A stretch of 6,414 nt of DNA from an uncultured Lachnospiraceae bacterium (GTDB lineage Bacteria > Bacillota_A > Clostridia > Lachnospirales > Lachnospiraceae): NCBI GenBank assembly GCA_902801585.1, contig CADCIU010000089.1, forward strand, positions 1-6,414. Reading direction: 5' to 3'. Numbering within the stretch: position 1 is the stretch's first letter; every line of letters starts with the position of its first letter. Made by a program: the position numbers and the translations under genes. The notes below the pieces were generated by a model. It was not told the DNA's origin. It did no database searches and worked only from the letters and a program-made list of their open reading frames with translations. Shown in pieces: positions 1 to 5,614 of this stretch.

Positions 1-81
1 AGTACAAGGTAGATAGGCGTGAGGTGTAAGTGTGGCAACACATTCAGCTGACACGTACTAATCGGTCGGAAGCTTATCCTT
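1..81 (+). rRNA. 23S ribosomal RNA, 3' end (partial)
   Basis: The sequence matches the conserved 3' terminal region of bacterial 23S rRNA: a GGTGTAAG segment, a short GTG/CAC hairpin, then the ACTAATCGGTCG block close to the 3' end. The GCTTATCCTT segment at 72-81 corresponds to the 3' strand of helix 1, which pairs with the 5' end of the molecule. The mature end at about 81 is set by analogy with E. coli and could be off by a few bases. The gene is cut by the left edge of the window. Confidence 0.93.
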
Positions 82-234
82 AAGTTTTTGGCAGGGCCAG
101 AGCCCTTTTCGGTGTTCAGTTTTGAAGGTACAGACGGATCAAGAAGATGTGTATAGGTAAGAAGCTGTGAAACAGCTTCTTAAACTGTATTCTGAAGATT
201 TTTGGTTTGCGTCTTTTGATCTGATGAATTATAT
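82..234 (+). other. rRNA-tRNA spacer with processing-type hairpins, no 5S gene
   Basis: This 153-base spacer separates 23S from tRNA-Asn. It contains a short GGGC/GCCC hairpin followed by TTTT (94-109), and a perfect 10-bp hairpin with a GAA loop (159-168 with 172-181). A possible long-range stem, 137-144 with 214-221 (including one G-U pair), encloses the second hairpin. There is no long T-run after the 10-bp hairpin, so it looks more like an RNase III-type processing structure than a terminator. None of the conserved 5S rRNA landmarks is present. Functions are inferred from base pairing only. Confidence 0.55.
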
Positions 235-306
235 GCCTTGATAGCTCAATGGTAGAGCACGCGGCTGTTAACCGCGGTGTTGCAGGTTCGAGCCCTGCTC
301 GGGGCG
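235..306 (+). tRNA. tRNA-Asn (anticodon GTT)
   Basis: A complete cloverleaf can be folded. Acceptor stem 235-241 pairs with 299-305 (two G-U pairs), and the discriminator is G306. The anticodon arm has a CGCGG/CCGCG stem with loop 265-271 and anticodon GTT at 267-269. The T arm has a GCAGG/CCTGC stem with loop TTCGAGC. CCA is not encoded (TTT follows), so the end must be added by CCA-adding enzyme. It is probably co-transcribed with the upstream rRNA. Confidence 0.97.
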
Positions 307-337
307 TTTGACAGCGAAGTCGCTGTTATCATTTCAA

Positions 338-409
338 GGCTCCGTGGTCAAGAGGTTAAGACATCGCCCTTTCACGGCGGTAACACGGGTTCAATTCCCG
401 TCGGAGTCA
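338..409 (+). tRNA. tRNA-Glu (anticodon TTC)
   Basis: Acceptor stem 338-344 pairs with 402-408 (one G-U pair), with discriminator A409. Anticodon stem 364-368/376-380 closes loop 369-375 with TTC at 371-373. The T arm is CGGG/CCCG with a TTCAATT loop. CCA is not encoded. The 31-base gap from tRNA-Asn holds a small 6-bp hairpin (311-316 with 321-326), plausibly an intergenic processing structure. A terminator-like hairpin directly follows. Confidence 0.97.
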
Positions 410-410
410 T

Positions 411-453
411 TTTAAACAGTTTCATCCTATGATCTGTTTAAACAGCTTTTTTT
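411..453 (+). terminator. Probable rho-independent terminator of the rRNA-tRNA-Asn-tRNA-Glu unit
   Basis: A 9-bp stem (411-419 with 434-442) is extended inside by TCAT/ATGA (422-425 with 429-432). It is followed four bases later by seven T residues (447-453). The stem is AT-rich and the T-run is slightly displaced, so efficiency may be partial. The position, right after tRNA-Glu and before a new promoter, supports the call. Confidence 0.6.
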
Positions 454-466
454 AGAAAAGCATCTG

Positions 467-475
467 TGCTATAAT
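467..475 (+). promoter_or_regulatory. Extended -10 promoter for tRNA-Cys
   Basis: A perfect TATAAT (470-475) is preceded by TG at 467-468 with one base between, the extended -10 arrangement. It lies 14 bases upstream of the mature tRNA-Cys 5' end, so transcription would start around 482. The -35 region coincides with the T-run of the preceding terminator and is a poor match to TTGACA, which an extended -10 can tolerate. Confidence 0.7.
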
Positions 476-489
476 CTACATATCGATTC

Positions 490-560
490 GGTGACATAGC
501 CAAGCGGTAAGGCAAGGGACTGCAACTCCCTGACCACCGGTTCAAATCCGGTTGTCACCT
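490..560 (+). tRNA. tRNA-Cys (anticodon GCA)
   Basis: Acceptor stem 490-496 pairs with 553-559, with discriminator U560, the identity base typical of tRNA-Cys. Anticodon stem 515-519/527-531 closes loop 520-526 with GCA at 522-524. T stem 536-540/548-552 encloses TTCAAAT. CCA is not encoded. Flanked by its own promoter and terminator, it appears to be a single-gene transcription unit, perhaps also reached by read-through from the rRNA operon. Confidence 0.97.
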
Positions 561-563
561 TAT

Positions 564-602
564 AAAAAAGAGAATGCAGGAAGTTCCTACATTCTCTTTT
601 TT
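564..602. terminator. Strong symmetrical (bidirectional) rho-independent terminator
   Basis: A6 (564-569) and GAGAATG (570-576) pair with CATTCTC (590-596) and T6 (597-602). One C-A mismatch follows, then inner AGGA/TCCT pairing around a 3-base loop. Because the stem is flanked by A6 on the left and T6 on the right, it presents a U-run in either direction. It would end tRNA-Cys on the plus strand and could also catch the minus-strand shikimate kinase transcript. Confidence 0.88.
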
Positions 603-633
603 CTTGTTGTGAAATCGAGCACTCTTGTCGCCA

Positions 634-650
634 TGCCCGCGAAGCGGGCA
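634..650. repeat. Perfect GC-rich inverted repeat (TGCCCGC/GCGGGCA)
   Basis: A 7-bp perfect stem (634-640 with 644-650) is closed by a three-base loop, GAA on the plus strand. No T-run follows on either strand, so it is not a classic terminator. It lies in the 3' untranslated region between the converging tRNA-Cys and shikimate kinase genes and could protect the 3' end of the minus-strand mRNA. That role is inference. Confidence 0.5.
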
Positions 651-690
651 CAAATAATGCCTGAAGAAGACGCGTCTTGCGCGGCTTCCT

Positions 691-723
691 AAGATGCGCG
701 CCTCGTTATGCGCGCATCTTTTT
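691..723 (+). terminator. Hairpin with plus-strand T-run at the 3' edge of the shikimate kinase gene
   Basis: A perfect 11-bp stem (691-701 with 710-720) with an 8-base loop ends in five Ts (719-723) on the plus strand. The stem begins about eight bases beyond the stop codon of the minus-strand gene. On the minus strand only two Ts follow the stem, so it is a better intrinsic terminator for plus-strand transcription. It may block rRNA/tRNA read-through into the antisense of the kinase gene while also shielding the kinase mRNA 3' end. Confidence 0.72.
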
Positions 724-728
724 CACGC

Positions 729-1592
729 TTACTTACCCGTGCTGTCGAGTTCGCGGAGCCGGGAGATGATCTCTTCACCGATGTCCTGGATGCTCCTGCC
801 GTCAGTGGGAATGATGATGTCCGCGGCGGCCTCATACTTATCGCGGCGCTTGTCCATGAGACTTTGAATAAAGGGAATATTTTTGTTGTTTTCCAAGAGA
901 GGACGACTGTGGTCATCTTTGACACGCTCGAGAATGGTCTCCGGCGTGGCGGTCAGGAGGATGACGCGGCCGTTCTTTTTCATTTCGGCGACATTGCGAT
1001 CCCGCATAGGGACACCGCCTCCGCAGGAAATGACTGTGTTCTTTCTGGACTGCATCTCGATCAGGAGATCGGTCTCGCAGTTGCGGAAGTATTCCTCTCC
1101 ATGGACCTCGAAGATATCCGGAATCGTCATTCCCTCGCGTCTTGCGATGACCTGATCCATTTCGACACTGTCCATAGCGAACATGGTGCTGAAGTAATCG
1201 GACATGGTAGTCTTTCCGGCCCCCATAAATCCGATCAGCACCAGATTATAGCGGAAGAGCTTTCTGGCCTGAATCCGCTTGCTGTTCTTGTTGATGCTCT
1301 TAAATACGGAGATGATCTCTTTGCTGTGGCGCTTACCCTCGAGGCGGCTCTCCAGCCAGATCCGCTGGCGCTCCTCCTGCTCGGGCTGAAGGATCGGGAG
1401 ATCGTGCTTCTCTTTATAGGACATGATATCCTCGACGATCCGGTTTCTCATAAGAAGCGCGCTCAGGATGATCTCGTCACACTGACCCAGGTCTTCCCTC
1501 ATAATACTCAGCTTCTTCGCGTCTCTGCTCTCATTGTCAGCGCCGAGCCGGTTTGGGTCCCGGCTCTCTATATTATTGTCAAGTTGGCTCAT
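729..1592 (-). CDS. aroK: Chorismate mutase-like (AroQ) domain fused to shikimate kinase
   Basis: A 287-residue cytoplasmic enzyme. Residues ~116-283 are shikimate kinase, which phosphorylates shikimate with ATP in the aromatic amino acid pathway. Visible motifs are Walker A GFMGAGKTT (121-129), Asp146 and Arg170 for shikimate, GGG (191-193), the lid arginine in SRPLL (230), and R249xxxY253. The usual first Asp of the D-x-D motif is Glu144. Residues ~28-112 align almost without gaps to AroQ chorismate mutase. Arg32, Arg49, Lys60, Glu73, Ser104 and Gln108 match E. coli active-site residues Arg11, Arg28, Lys39, Glu52, Ser84 and Gln88, but Asp48 and Arg51 are replaced by Gln69 and Gln72. Mutase activity is therefore doubtful, and a ligand-sensing role is possible. 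The first ~27 residues are polar and look disordered. The start at 1592 is supported by AGGGGGT eight bases upstream. The gene stands alone, converging on the tRNAs. Kinase call is strong; mutase catalysis is not. Confidence 0.93.
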   Translation of the reverse strand: MSQLDNNIESRDPNRLGADNESRDAKKLSIMREDLGQCDEIILSALLMRNRIVEDIMSYKEKHDLPILQPEQEERQRIWLESRLEGKRHSKEIISVFKSINKNSKRIQARKLFRYNLVLIGFMGAGKTTMSDYFSTMFAMDSVEMDQVIARREGMTIPDIFEVHGEEYFRNCETDLLIEMQSRKNTVISCGGGVPMRDRNVAEMKKNGRVILLTATPETILERVKDDHSRPLLENNKNIPFIQSLMDKRRDKYEAAADIIIPTDGRSIQDIGEEIISRLRELDSTGK

Positions 1593-1633
1593 TTGGCTTT
1601 ACCCCCTTGTGATCCGACTGCTGCAACGAGAAG

Positions 1634-1663
1634 ACAATACAGGAAAAGAACAGCACCTGTCAA
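1634..1663 (-). promoter_or_regulatory. Promoter of the chorismate mutase-like/shikimate kinase gene
   Basis: Read on the minus strand, a consensus TTGACA (plus positions 1658-1663) is followed by an 18-base spacer and TATTGT (1634-1639), a 4/6 match to TATAAT. Transcription would start near 1627, leaving a leader of about 35 bases with the Shine-Dalgarno AGGGGGT. Confidence 0.65.
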
Positions 1664-1664
1664 G

Positions 1665-1693
1665 TTTACAAGTCGATTTTGCAATGATAAACT
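1665..1693 (+). promoter_or_regulatory. Promoter of the membrane glycerophosphodiester phosphodiesterase gene
   Basis: TTTACA (1665-1670), a 17-base spacer and TAAACT (1688-1693), with TG one base before the -10 (1685-1686). Transcription would start near 1700. The -35 lies one base from the -35 of the divergent kinase promoter, so the two polymerase sites abut and could interfere or share a regulator. No clear operator palindrome was seen. The gene's Shine-Dalgarno AGGAG is at 1725-1729, eight bases before ATG 1738. Confidence 0.55.
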
Positions 1694-1737
1694 AACCTTT
1701 GTGAAGAGAGGATATCTCACAGACAGGAGAAATACAG

Positions 1738-3591
1738 ATGACTGCTAAGTTAATGAAATGGCTTCGGGGAGTGTTGTCTCCTTTCGGTCTCCTTATGGAA
1801 AATATCAAGAGCCTGATCGCATTTGAGATTGTTTTCAGGATCCTTTGTCTGCTTGTTCTGTTCCCGCTGCTAAGCTGGGCACAGAGATTATGGCTGATCG
1901 GGAACAGGACAAGAGTGATCGCATGGTACAATGCGGGTAGTTTTGTCAAGAACCCGATCACCTGGATCGTCCTGATCGCAATGATCCTGCTCCTTGCGGC
2001 AGCGGCCATGTTTGAACAGTTTGCGATCTATGACATGCTGCATGCCTCCAACTTCGAGCTCAGAAGAACGACAAGGCAGATCTTCTCGTCCGGGTTCGAT
2101 ATGTGTGTGGAGAGACTTCGCCCGGGAAACTGGGTTTTTATTCCGTATGTCTATCTGATCCTCCACTTCGGTTCCCTGTATGATGTGTCGAGTGTGACTT
2201 CCGTGATGCGGATGCCGGGATTCATCCTGGAAGATTTTCAGAAGCGCCCCTGGGAGGGTGCGGTTTATCAGGCGCTGCAATATGTTGCCTTGTACTTTTT
2301 CCTGCGCTGGATCTTTGCCATTCCCGTCATGATGGAGGAGGACGATACCAGCATGACGGAAGCCTGTAAAAAGAGCTGGCGGATGACTAAGGGAAAATAC
2401 ATCATCCGGATCTTCTTCCTCAATGTCTTCTGGGGCCTTCTCATCTATGTGATGTATTATCTGGGCTCTGCAATTATTGTAGGCGGATGGTATCTTCTCT
2501 CGCTGTGGGTGACGCCTGCAGAAACGGATACGTTTGTACTCTTTTTCACAGAACGATTTGAGGCGGTCAGCGTCCTCTGCTATGTCTTGTTCCTATGGTT
2601 TCTGTCTCCCATCATGATGGCAAGTTTCCAGTCGGCATATTACAGCAGAAAAAAGGAGCTTGGAGAGGAGATCCGCAGCTACACGGATCCGCCGCACTAT
2701 TTTTACAGATATCCGATCCTGAAATGGCTCATGGTCGCGCTCTGTGCGGTTTGCATATTCTTCTCGGTTCCCCGGAGATATGCCCAGGTCCGCTGGATGC
2801 TCAACACCGATTACGGACTGCCGATGATCATGGCGCACCGCGGATATTCCGCAGCGGCGCCGGAGAACACGCTGCCGGCTTTTCAGAAGTGCATCGACGA
2901 AGATTACCCGGCGGCAGAGCTGGATGTGCAGATGCTGAAGGATGGCACGATCATCGTGCTGCATGATGACAATCTTGCGAGAACGACAGGGCTCAACAAG
3001 AATGTCTGGGAAGTCACTTATGACGAGATCAAGGACCTTGACAACGGGAGCTTCTTCAAAGAGGAGTATGCGGGGACCAAAATCCCGACATTGGATGAGG
3101 TCATCAAACTTGCGGCCAGCGACAAGGATATTCTGTATCTGAATATCGAGATCAAGAGGACAGGCCACGACGACGGGATCGTGCAGAAGGTAGTCGACAT
3201 CATAGAGGCCAACAATTTCAGGGATCACTGTGATATCACGTCTCAGGATTACAAGACGCTGGAGGAAGTGCGGGAGATCAACCCATATATCCTCACGGCT
3301 TATACGTCGGTGATCGGGATCGGCAATATTGAGACGCTGGATGCGGCGGACATTATCAGCATTCAGCAGACTTTTGCCACATATGAGAACATTGAACGGA
3401 TCCACCGCGCCGGTAAGTACGTTTTTGTCTGGACGGTCAATGAGCCCGACACGATGGAGCGTCTGGTAAGTCTGAACGTGGACGCGATCCTGACCAACAG
3501 CCCCAACGTCTGCAAAAGTGTGATGGAAGAGTACGGGACACAGACCAGGAGCCTGATCCGCAGGATCCAGTCAGCGATGACCTTTATGTAA
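1738..3591 (+). CDS. Membrane-anchored glycerophosphoryl diester phosphodiesterase (GDPD)
   Basis: A 617-residue two-part protein. Residues ~1-345 hold about seven or eight hydrophobic segments (approximately 26-47, 73-93, 132-150, 179-199, 222-258, 273-298, 326-345) and resemble the GPDPase membrane domain found ahead of GDPD domains in Firmicutes. Residues ~362-598 are a GDPD TIM-barrel domain. It shows HRG (367-369), PENT (375-378), ELD (Glu394, Asp396), HD (409-410), NIEIK (Glu471, Lys473) and a closing VWTVNEPD / LTNSPN segment. These include the expected catalytic histidines and metal ligands, so the enzyme should be active. The family hydrolyses glycerophosphodiesters to glycerol 3-phosphate and an alcohol. 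With a membrane anchor the target may be phospholipid head-group or lipoteichoic acid debris, but this is inferred. Which side of the membrane the catalytic domain faces is unresolved. ATG 1738 has a good AGGAG. Only 10 bases separate the stop from the next possible start. Confidence 0.92.
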   Translation: MTAKLMKWLRGVLSPFGLLMENIKSLIAFEIVFRILCLLVLFPLLSWAQRLWLIGNRTRVIAWYNAGSFVKNPITWIVLIAMILLLAAAAMFEQFAIYDMLHASNFELRRTTRQIFSSGFDMCVERLRPGNWVFIPYVYLILHFGSLYDVSSVTSVMRMPGFILEDFQKRPWEGAVYQALQYVALYFFLRWIFAIPVMMEEDDTSMTEACKKSWRMTKGKYIIRIFFLNVFWGLLIYVMYYLGSAIIVGGWYLLSLWVTPAETDTFVLFFTERFEAVSVLCYVLFLWFLSPIMMASFQSAYYSRKKELGEEIRSYTDPPHYFYRYPILKWLMVALCAVCIFFSVPRRYAQVRWMLNTDYGLPMIMAHRGYSAAAPENTLPAFQKCIDEDYPAAELDVQMLKDGTIIVLHDDNLARTTGLNKNVWEVTYDEIKDLDNGSFFKEEYAGTKIPTLDEVIKLAASDKDILYLNIEIKRTGHDDGIVQKVVDIIEANNFRDHCDITSQDYKTLEEVREINPYILTAYTSVIGIGNIETLDAADIISIQQTFATYENIERIHRAGKYVFVWTVNEPDTMERLVSLNVDAILTNSPNVCKSVMEEYGTQTRSLIRRIQSAMTFM

Positions 3592-3601
3592 AACAGGAAA
3601 A

Positions 3602-5560
3602 GTGATCAGGCAGCAAGCAGCCGGCTCGGGAAGAGCCGGTTCCTATCATGATCATTGGACGAAAGAGCAGGCAGATTTGAATCAATATTATAAAAAAACA
3701 AGGAAGCTGGCGCTTCCGGACGAAGTGCTTCTGAGTGTGCAGAAGCCGGCGAGATATCTGGGGAACGAGGCGAATGCCGTTTATAAAGATCCTGCCGGGA
3801 TCGATATTCGGTTCGCCATGTGCTTTCCGGAAGTTTACGAAGTTGGGATGTCCCATCTGGGAATCCAGATCTTGTATGACATGTTCAATCGGAGAGAGGA
3901 TACATGGTGTGAGCGGGTCTATTCGCCATGGCTCGATCTTGACAAAATAATGCGGGACCGGAAGATCCCGCTTTTTGCGCTGGAATCCCAGGACCCGATC
4001 CGGGATTTTGACTTTTTGGGCATTACGCTGCAGTTCGAGCTCTGCTACACCAATGTGCTGCAGGTGCTGGACCTGTCCGGCATTCCGCTGCGGGCATGCG
4101 ACCGGGATGATTCCGTGCCGATCGTGATCGGAGGCGGCCCCTGTTCCTATAATCCGGAGCCGATCGCCGAGTTCTTTGACATGTTCTATATCGGGGAGGG
4201 GGAGACGGTCTATGACCAGCTCCTTGACCTCTACAAAGAGATGAAGAGAGCCGGAAAGACCCGGCGGGAGTTCCTCATCGCGGCGGCCTGTGAGGTGCCC
4301 GGCATCTATGTGCCTTCACTCTATGAGGTCCGCTACAAAGACGACGGAACGATCGCTTCCTTTGAGCCGACTGTCCCCGGAGTGCCGGCACGTGTGCGCA
4401 AACAGACCGTAAAGGACCTCGATGCCGCTCCCTATCCGCTGCATCAGCTGGTTCCGTTTATTCAGATCACGCAGGACCGCGCCGTAGTAGAAATCCAGAG
4501 GGGATGTATCCGGGGCTGCCGTTTCTGTCAGGCGGGCATGATCTACAGGCCCAACAGGGAGCGCTCTCCGGAGCTCCTCAAGCATTATATCGACGAGCTG
4601 ATCGAGAATACAGGGCAGGACGACTTTACACTCAGTTCTCTGAGTTCCAGCGACTACACCTGCATCAGGGAGCTCGTTCATTATTTCGTGGACACATACG
4701 GCCCCAGAGGAACTTCTCTGCAGCTCCCGTCCCTGCGCATCGATTCCTTTTCTCTGGACGTCATGGAGAAGCTCCACGACGCCAGGCGGGGCAATCTGAC
4801 TTTTGCCCCCGAAGCGGGCTCACAGAGGCTCAGAGATGTCATCAATAAAGGGCTGACAGAAGAGGAGATTCTTTCCGGCGCGCGTGTGGCCTTCCGGGGC
4901 GGATGGAAGAAAGTGAAGCTGTATTTCATGCTGGGGCTTCCGACGGAGACACCTCAGGACCGGCGGGAGATCGCGGAGCTGGCCAACAAAATCGCTGTGG
5001 CGTATTTTCAGGAAGTGCCCAAGGAGAAGCGGAACGGAAGATGCGACATCACGGTCAGCACCTCCTTCTTCGTGCCCAAGGCGTTTACGCCGCTGCAGTG
5101 GGCGCCCATGTATACGCCTGAGCAGTATCTGGAGTTTGCCGGCACTGTCTACGACGGTGTACAGTCCGTCCTGAACCGGCGCAGCATCTGGTACAAGTAT
5201 CACGAGGCGGACGGCACGGTTCTGGAAGGTTTTCTGGCCCGCGGAGACAGGAGATGCTCCAAAGCGATCCTGGAGGCCTATCGGCTCGGTGCAATGTATG
5301 ACGCCTGGATTGAGACCTGGGACTACTCGCGCTGGCTCAAGGCTTGTGCCAATACGGGCGTGGATATGGACTTTTACGCACTGAGGCAGCGCAGTACAGA
5401 GGAGATTCTGCCCTGGGACTTCATAGATATCGGCGTCACCAAGGCCTTTCTCATCCGTGAGTGGCTAAAGGCACAGGAAGGTGTCGTCACGCCTGACTGC
5501 AGGGAGCAGTGTTCCGGGTGCGGCGCCGCTGTTTACGGCTGCGGGGTTTGCATCAAATAG
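3602..5560 (+). CDS. B12-binding-domain radical SAM protein, TIGR03960 type
   Basis: 652 residues if started at GTG 3602. Residues ~45-280 match the N-terminal, cobalamin-binding-like part of the family (KPARYLGNEAN, VGMSHLGIQILYD, GGGPCSYNPEP, IGEGE). No DxHxxG cobalamin motif is visible. The radical SAM core starts at RGCIRGCRFCQ, with cluster ligands Cys302, Cys306 and Cys309 (CxxxCxxC), and runs to ~500 with GLPTET at 445-450. The C-terminus has five cysteines (633, 637, 640, 647, 650) that could bind a second metal cluster. The family's substrate is unknown to me. It regularly sits beside, or fused to, the TIGR03936 partner, as here. The start is uncertain. GTG 3602 has AGGA only three bases upstream, and its first ~34 residues lack family similarity. 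TTG 3677 gives a more typical N-terminus with a weak AGG. Likely co-transcribed with the next gene. Confidence 0.9.
   Translation: MIRQQAAGSGRAGSYHDHWTKEQADLNQYYKKTRKLALPDEVLLSVQKPARYLGNEANAVYKDPAGIDIRFAMCFPEVYEVGMSHLGIQILYDMFNRREDTWCERVYSPWLDLDKIMRDRKIPLFALESQDPIRDFDFLGITLQFELCYTNVLQVLDLSGIPLRACDRDDSVPIVIGGGPCSYNPEPIAEFFDMFYIGEGETVYDQLLDLYKEMKRAGKTRREFLIAAACEVPGIYVPSLYEVRYKDDGTIASFEPTVPGVPARVRKQTVKDLDAAPYPLHQLVPFIQITQDRAVVEIQRGCIRGCRFCQAGMIYRPNRERSPELLKHYIDELIENTGQDDFTLSSLSSSDYTCIRELVHYFVDTYGPRGTSLQLPSLRIDSFSLDVMEKLHDARRGNLTFAPEAGSQRLRDVINKGLTEEEILSGARVAFRGGWKKVKLYFMLGLPTETPQDRREIAELANKIAVAYFQEVPKEKRNGRCDITVSTSFFVPKAFTPLQWAPMYTPEQYLEFAGTVYDGVQSVLNRRSIWYKYHEADGTVLEGFLARGDRRCSKAILEAYRLGAMYDAWIETWDYSRWLKACANTGVDMDFYALRQRSTEEILPWDFIDIGVTKAFLIREWLKAQEGVVTPDCREQCSGCGAAVYGCGVCIK
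3619..3641 (+). promoter_or_regulatory. Stable hairpin between the GDPD gene and the radical SAM gene
   Basis: A 9-bp stem (3619-3627 with 3633-3641, one G-U pair) encloses loop GGGAA. It lies 28 bases past the GDPD stop and is followed only by TTCC, so it is a weak terminator at best. It could act as an attenuator, an mRNA stability element or a translation modulator. It falls inside the coding sequence if GTG 3602 is the start, but in the untranslated leader if TTG 3677 is. Confidence 0.5.
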
Positions 5561-5599
5561 TCAGCGTCAGATTGCCTGCATCAAATGGTCAGCGTCAGA
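5549..5599 (+). repeat. Tandem duplication, 28-bp period, spanning a stop codon
   Basis: Two 23-base copies (5549-5571 and 5577-5599) differ at one base, with five bases between them. Copy one contains the TAG stop of the radical SAM gene (5558-5560). In copy two the same site reads TGG because of the single change (A5559 versus G5587), which also creates an ATG at 5585. The period is not a multiple of three. It looks like a slippage or unequal-exchange duplication that lengthened the intergenic gap without disrupting either gene. Confidence 0.85.
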
Positions 5600-5600
5600 A

Positions 5601-5607
5601 AAAGGAG
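5601..5607 (+). promoter_or_regulatory. Shine-Dalgarno sequence deciding a TTG start
   Basis: AAAGGAG ends seven bases before TTG 5615, an ideal spacing. The upstream ATG at 5585 lies inside the duplicated repeat and has no comparable ribosome binding site. This favours 5615 as the start of the partner gene. Confidence 0.8.
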
Positions 5608-5614
5608 TGTTCTC

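Noticed and set aside
94..109. GGGC/GCCC hairpin followed by TTTT as an rRNA terminator
   Set aside because: The stem is only 4 bp and the T-run is short. The tRNAs downstream need transcription to continue.
708..1748. A 346-codon open frame on the plus strand opposite the shikimate kinase fusion
   Set aside because: It is a low-stop shadow of the minus-strand gene, has no recognisable domain or ribosome binding site, begins inside the terminator hairpin and overruns the start of the phosphodiesterase gene.
2593..3405. A 270-codon minus-strand open frame inside the phosphodiesterase gene
   Set aside because: The plus strand here encodes intact GDPD catalytic motifs. The antisense product shows no family features.
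3655..3691. Internal promoter (TTGGAC ... TATTAT) before the radical SAM gene
   Set aside because: The spacing of 25 bases is too long for a sigma-70 type promoter and no better -35 is suitably placed.
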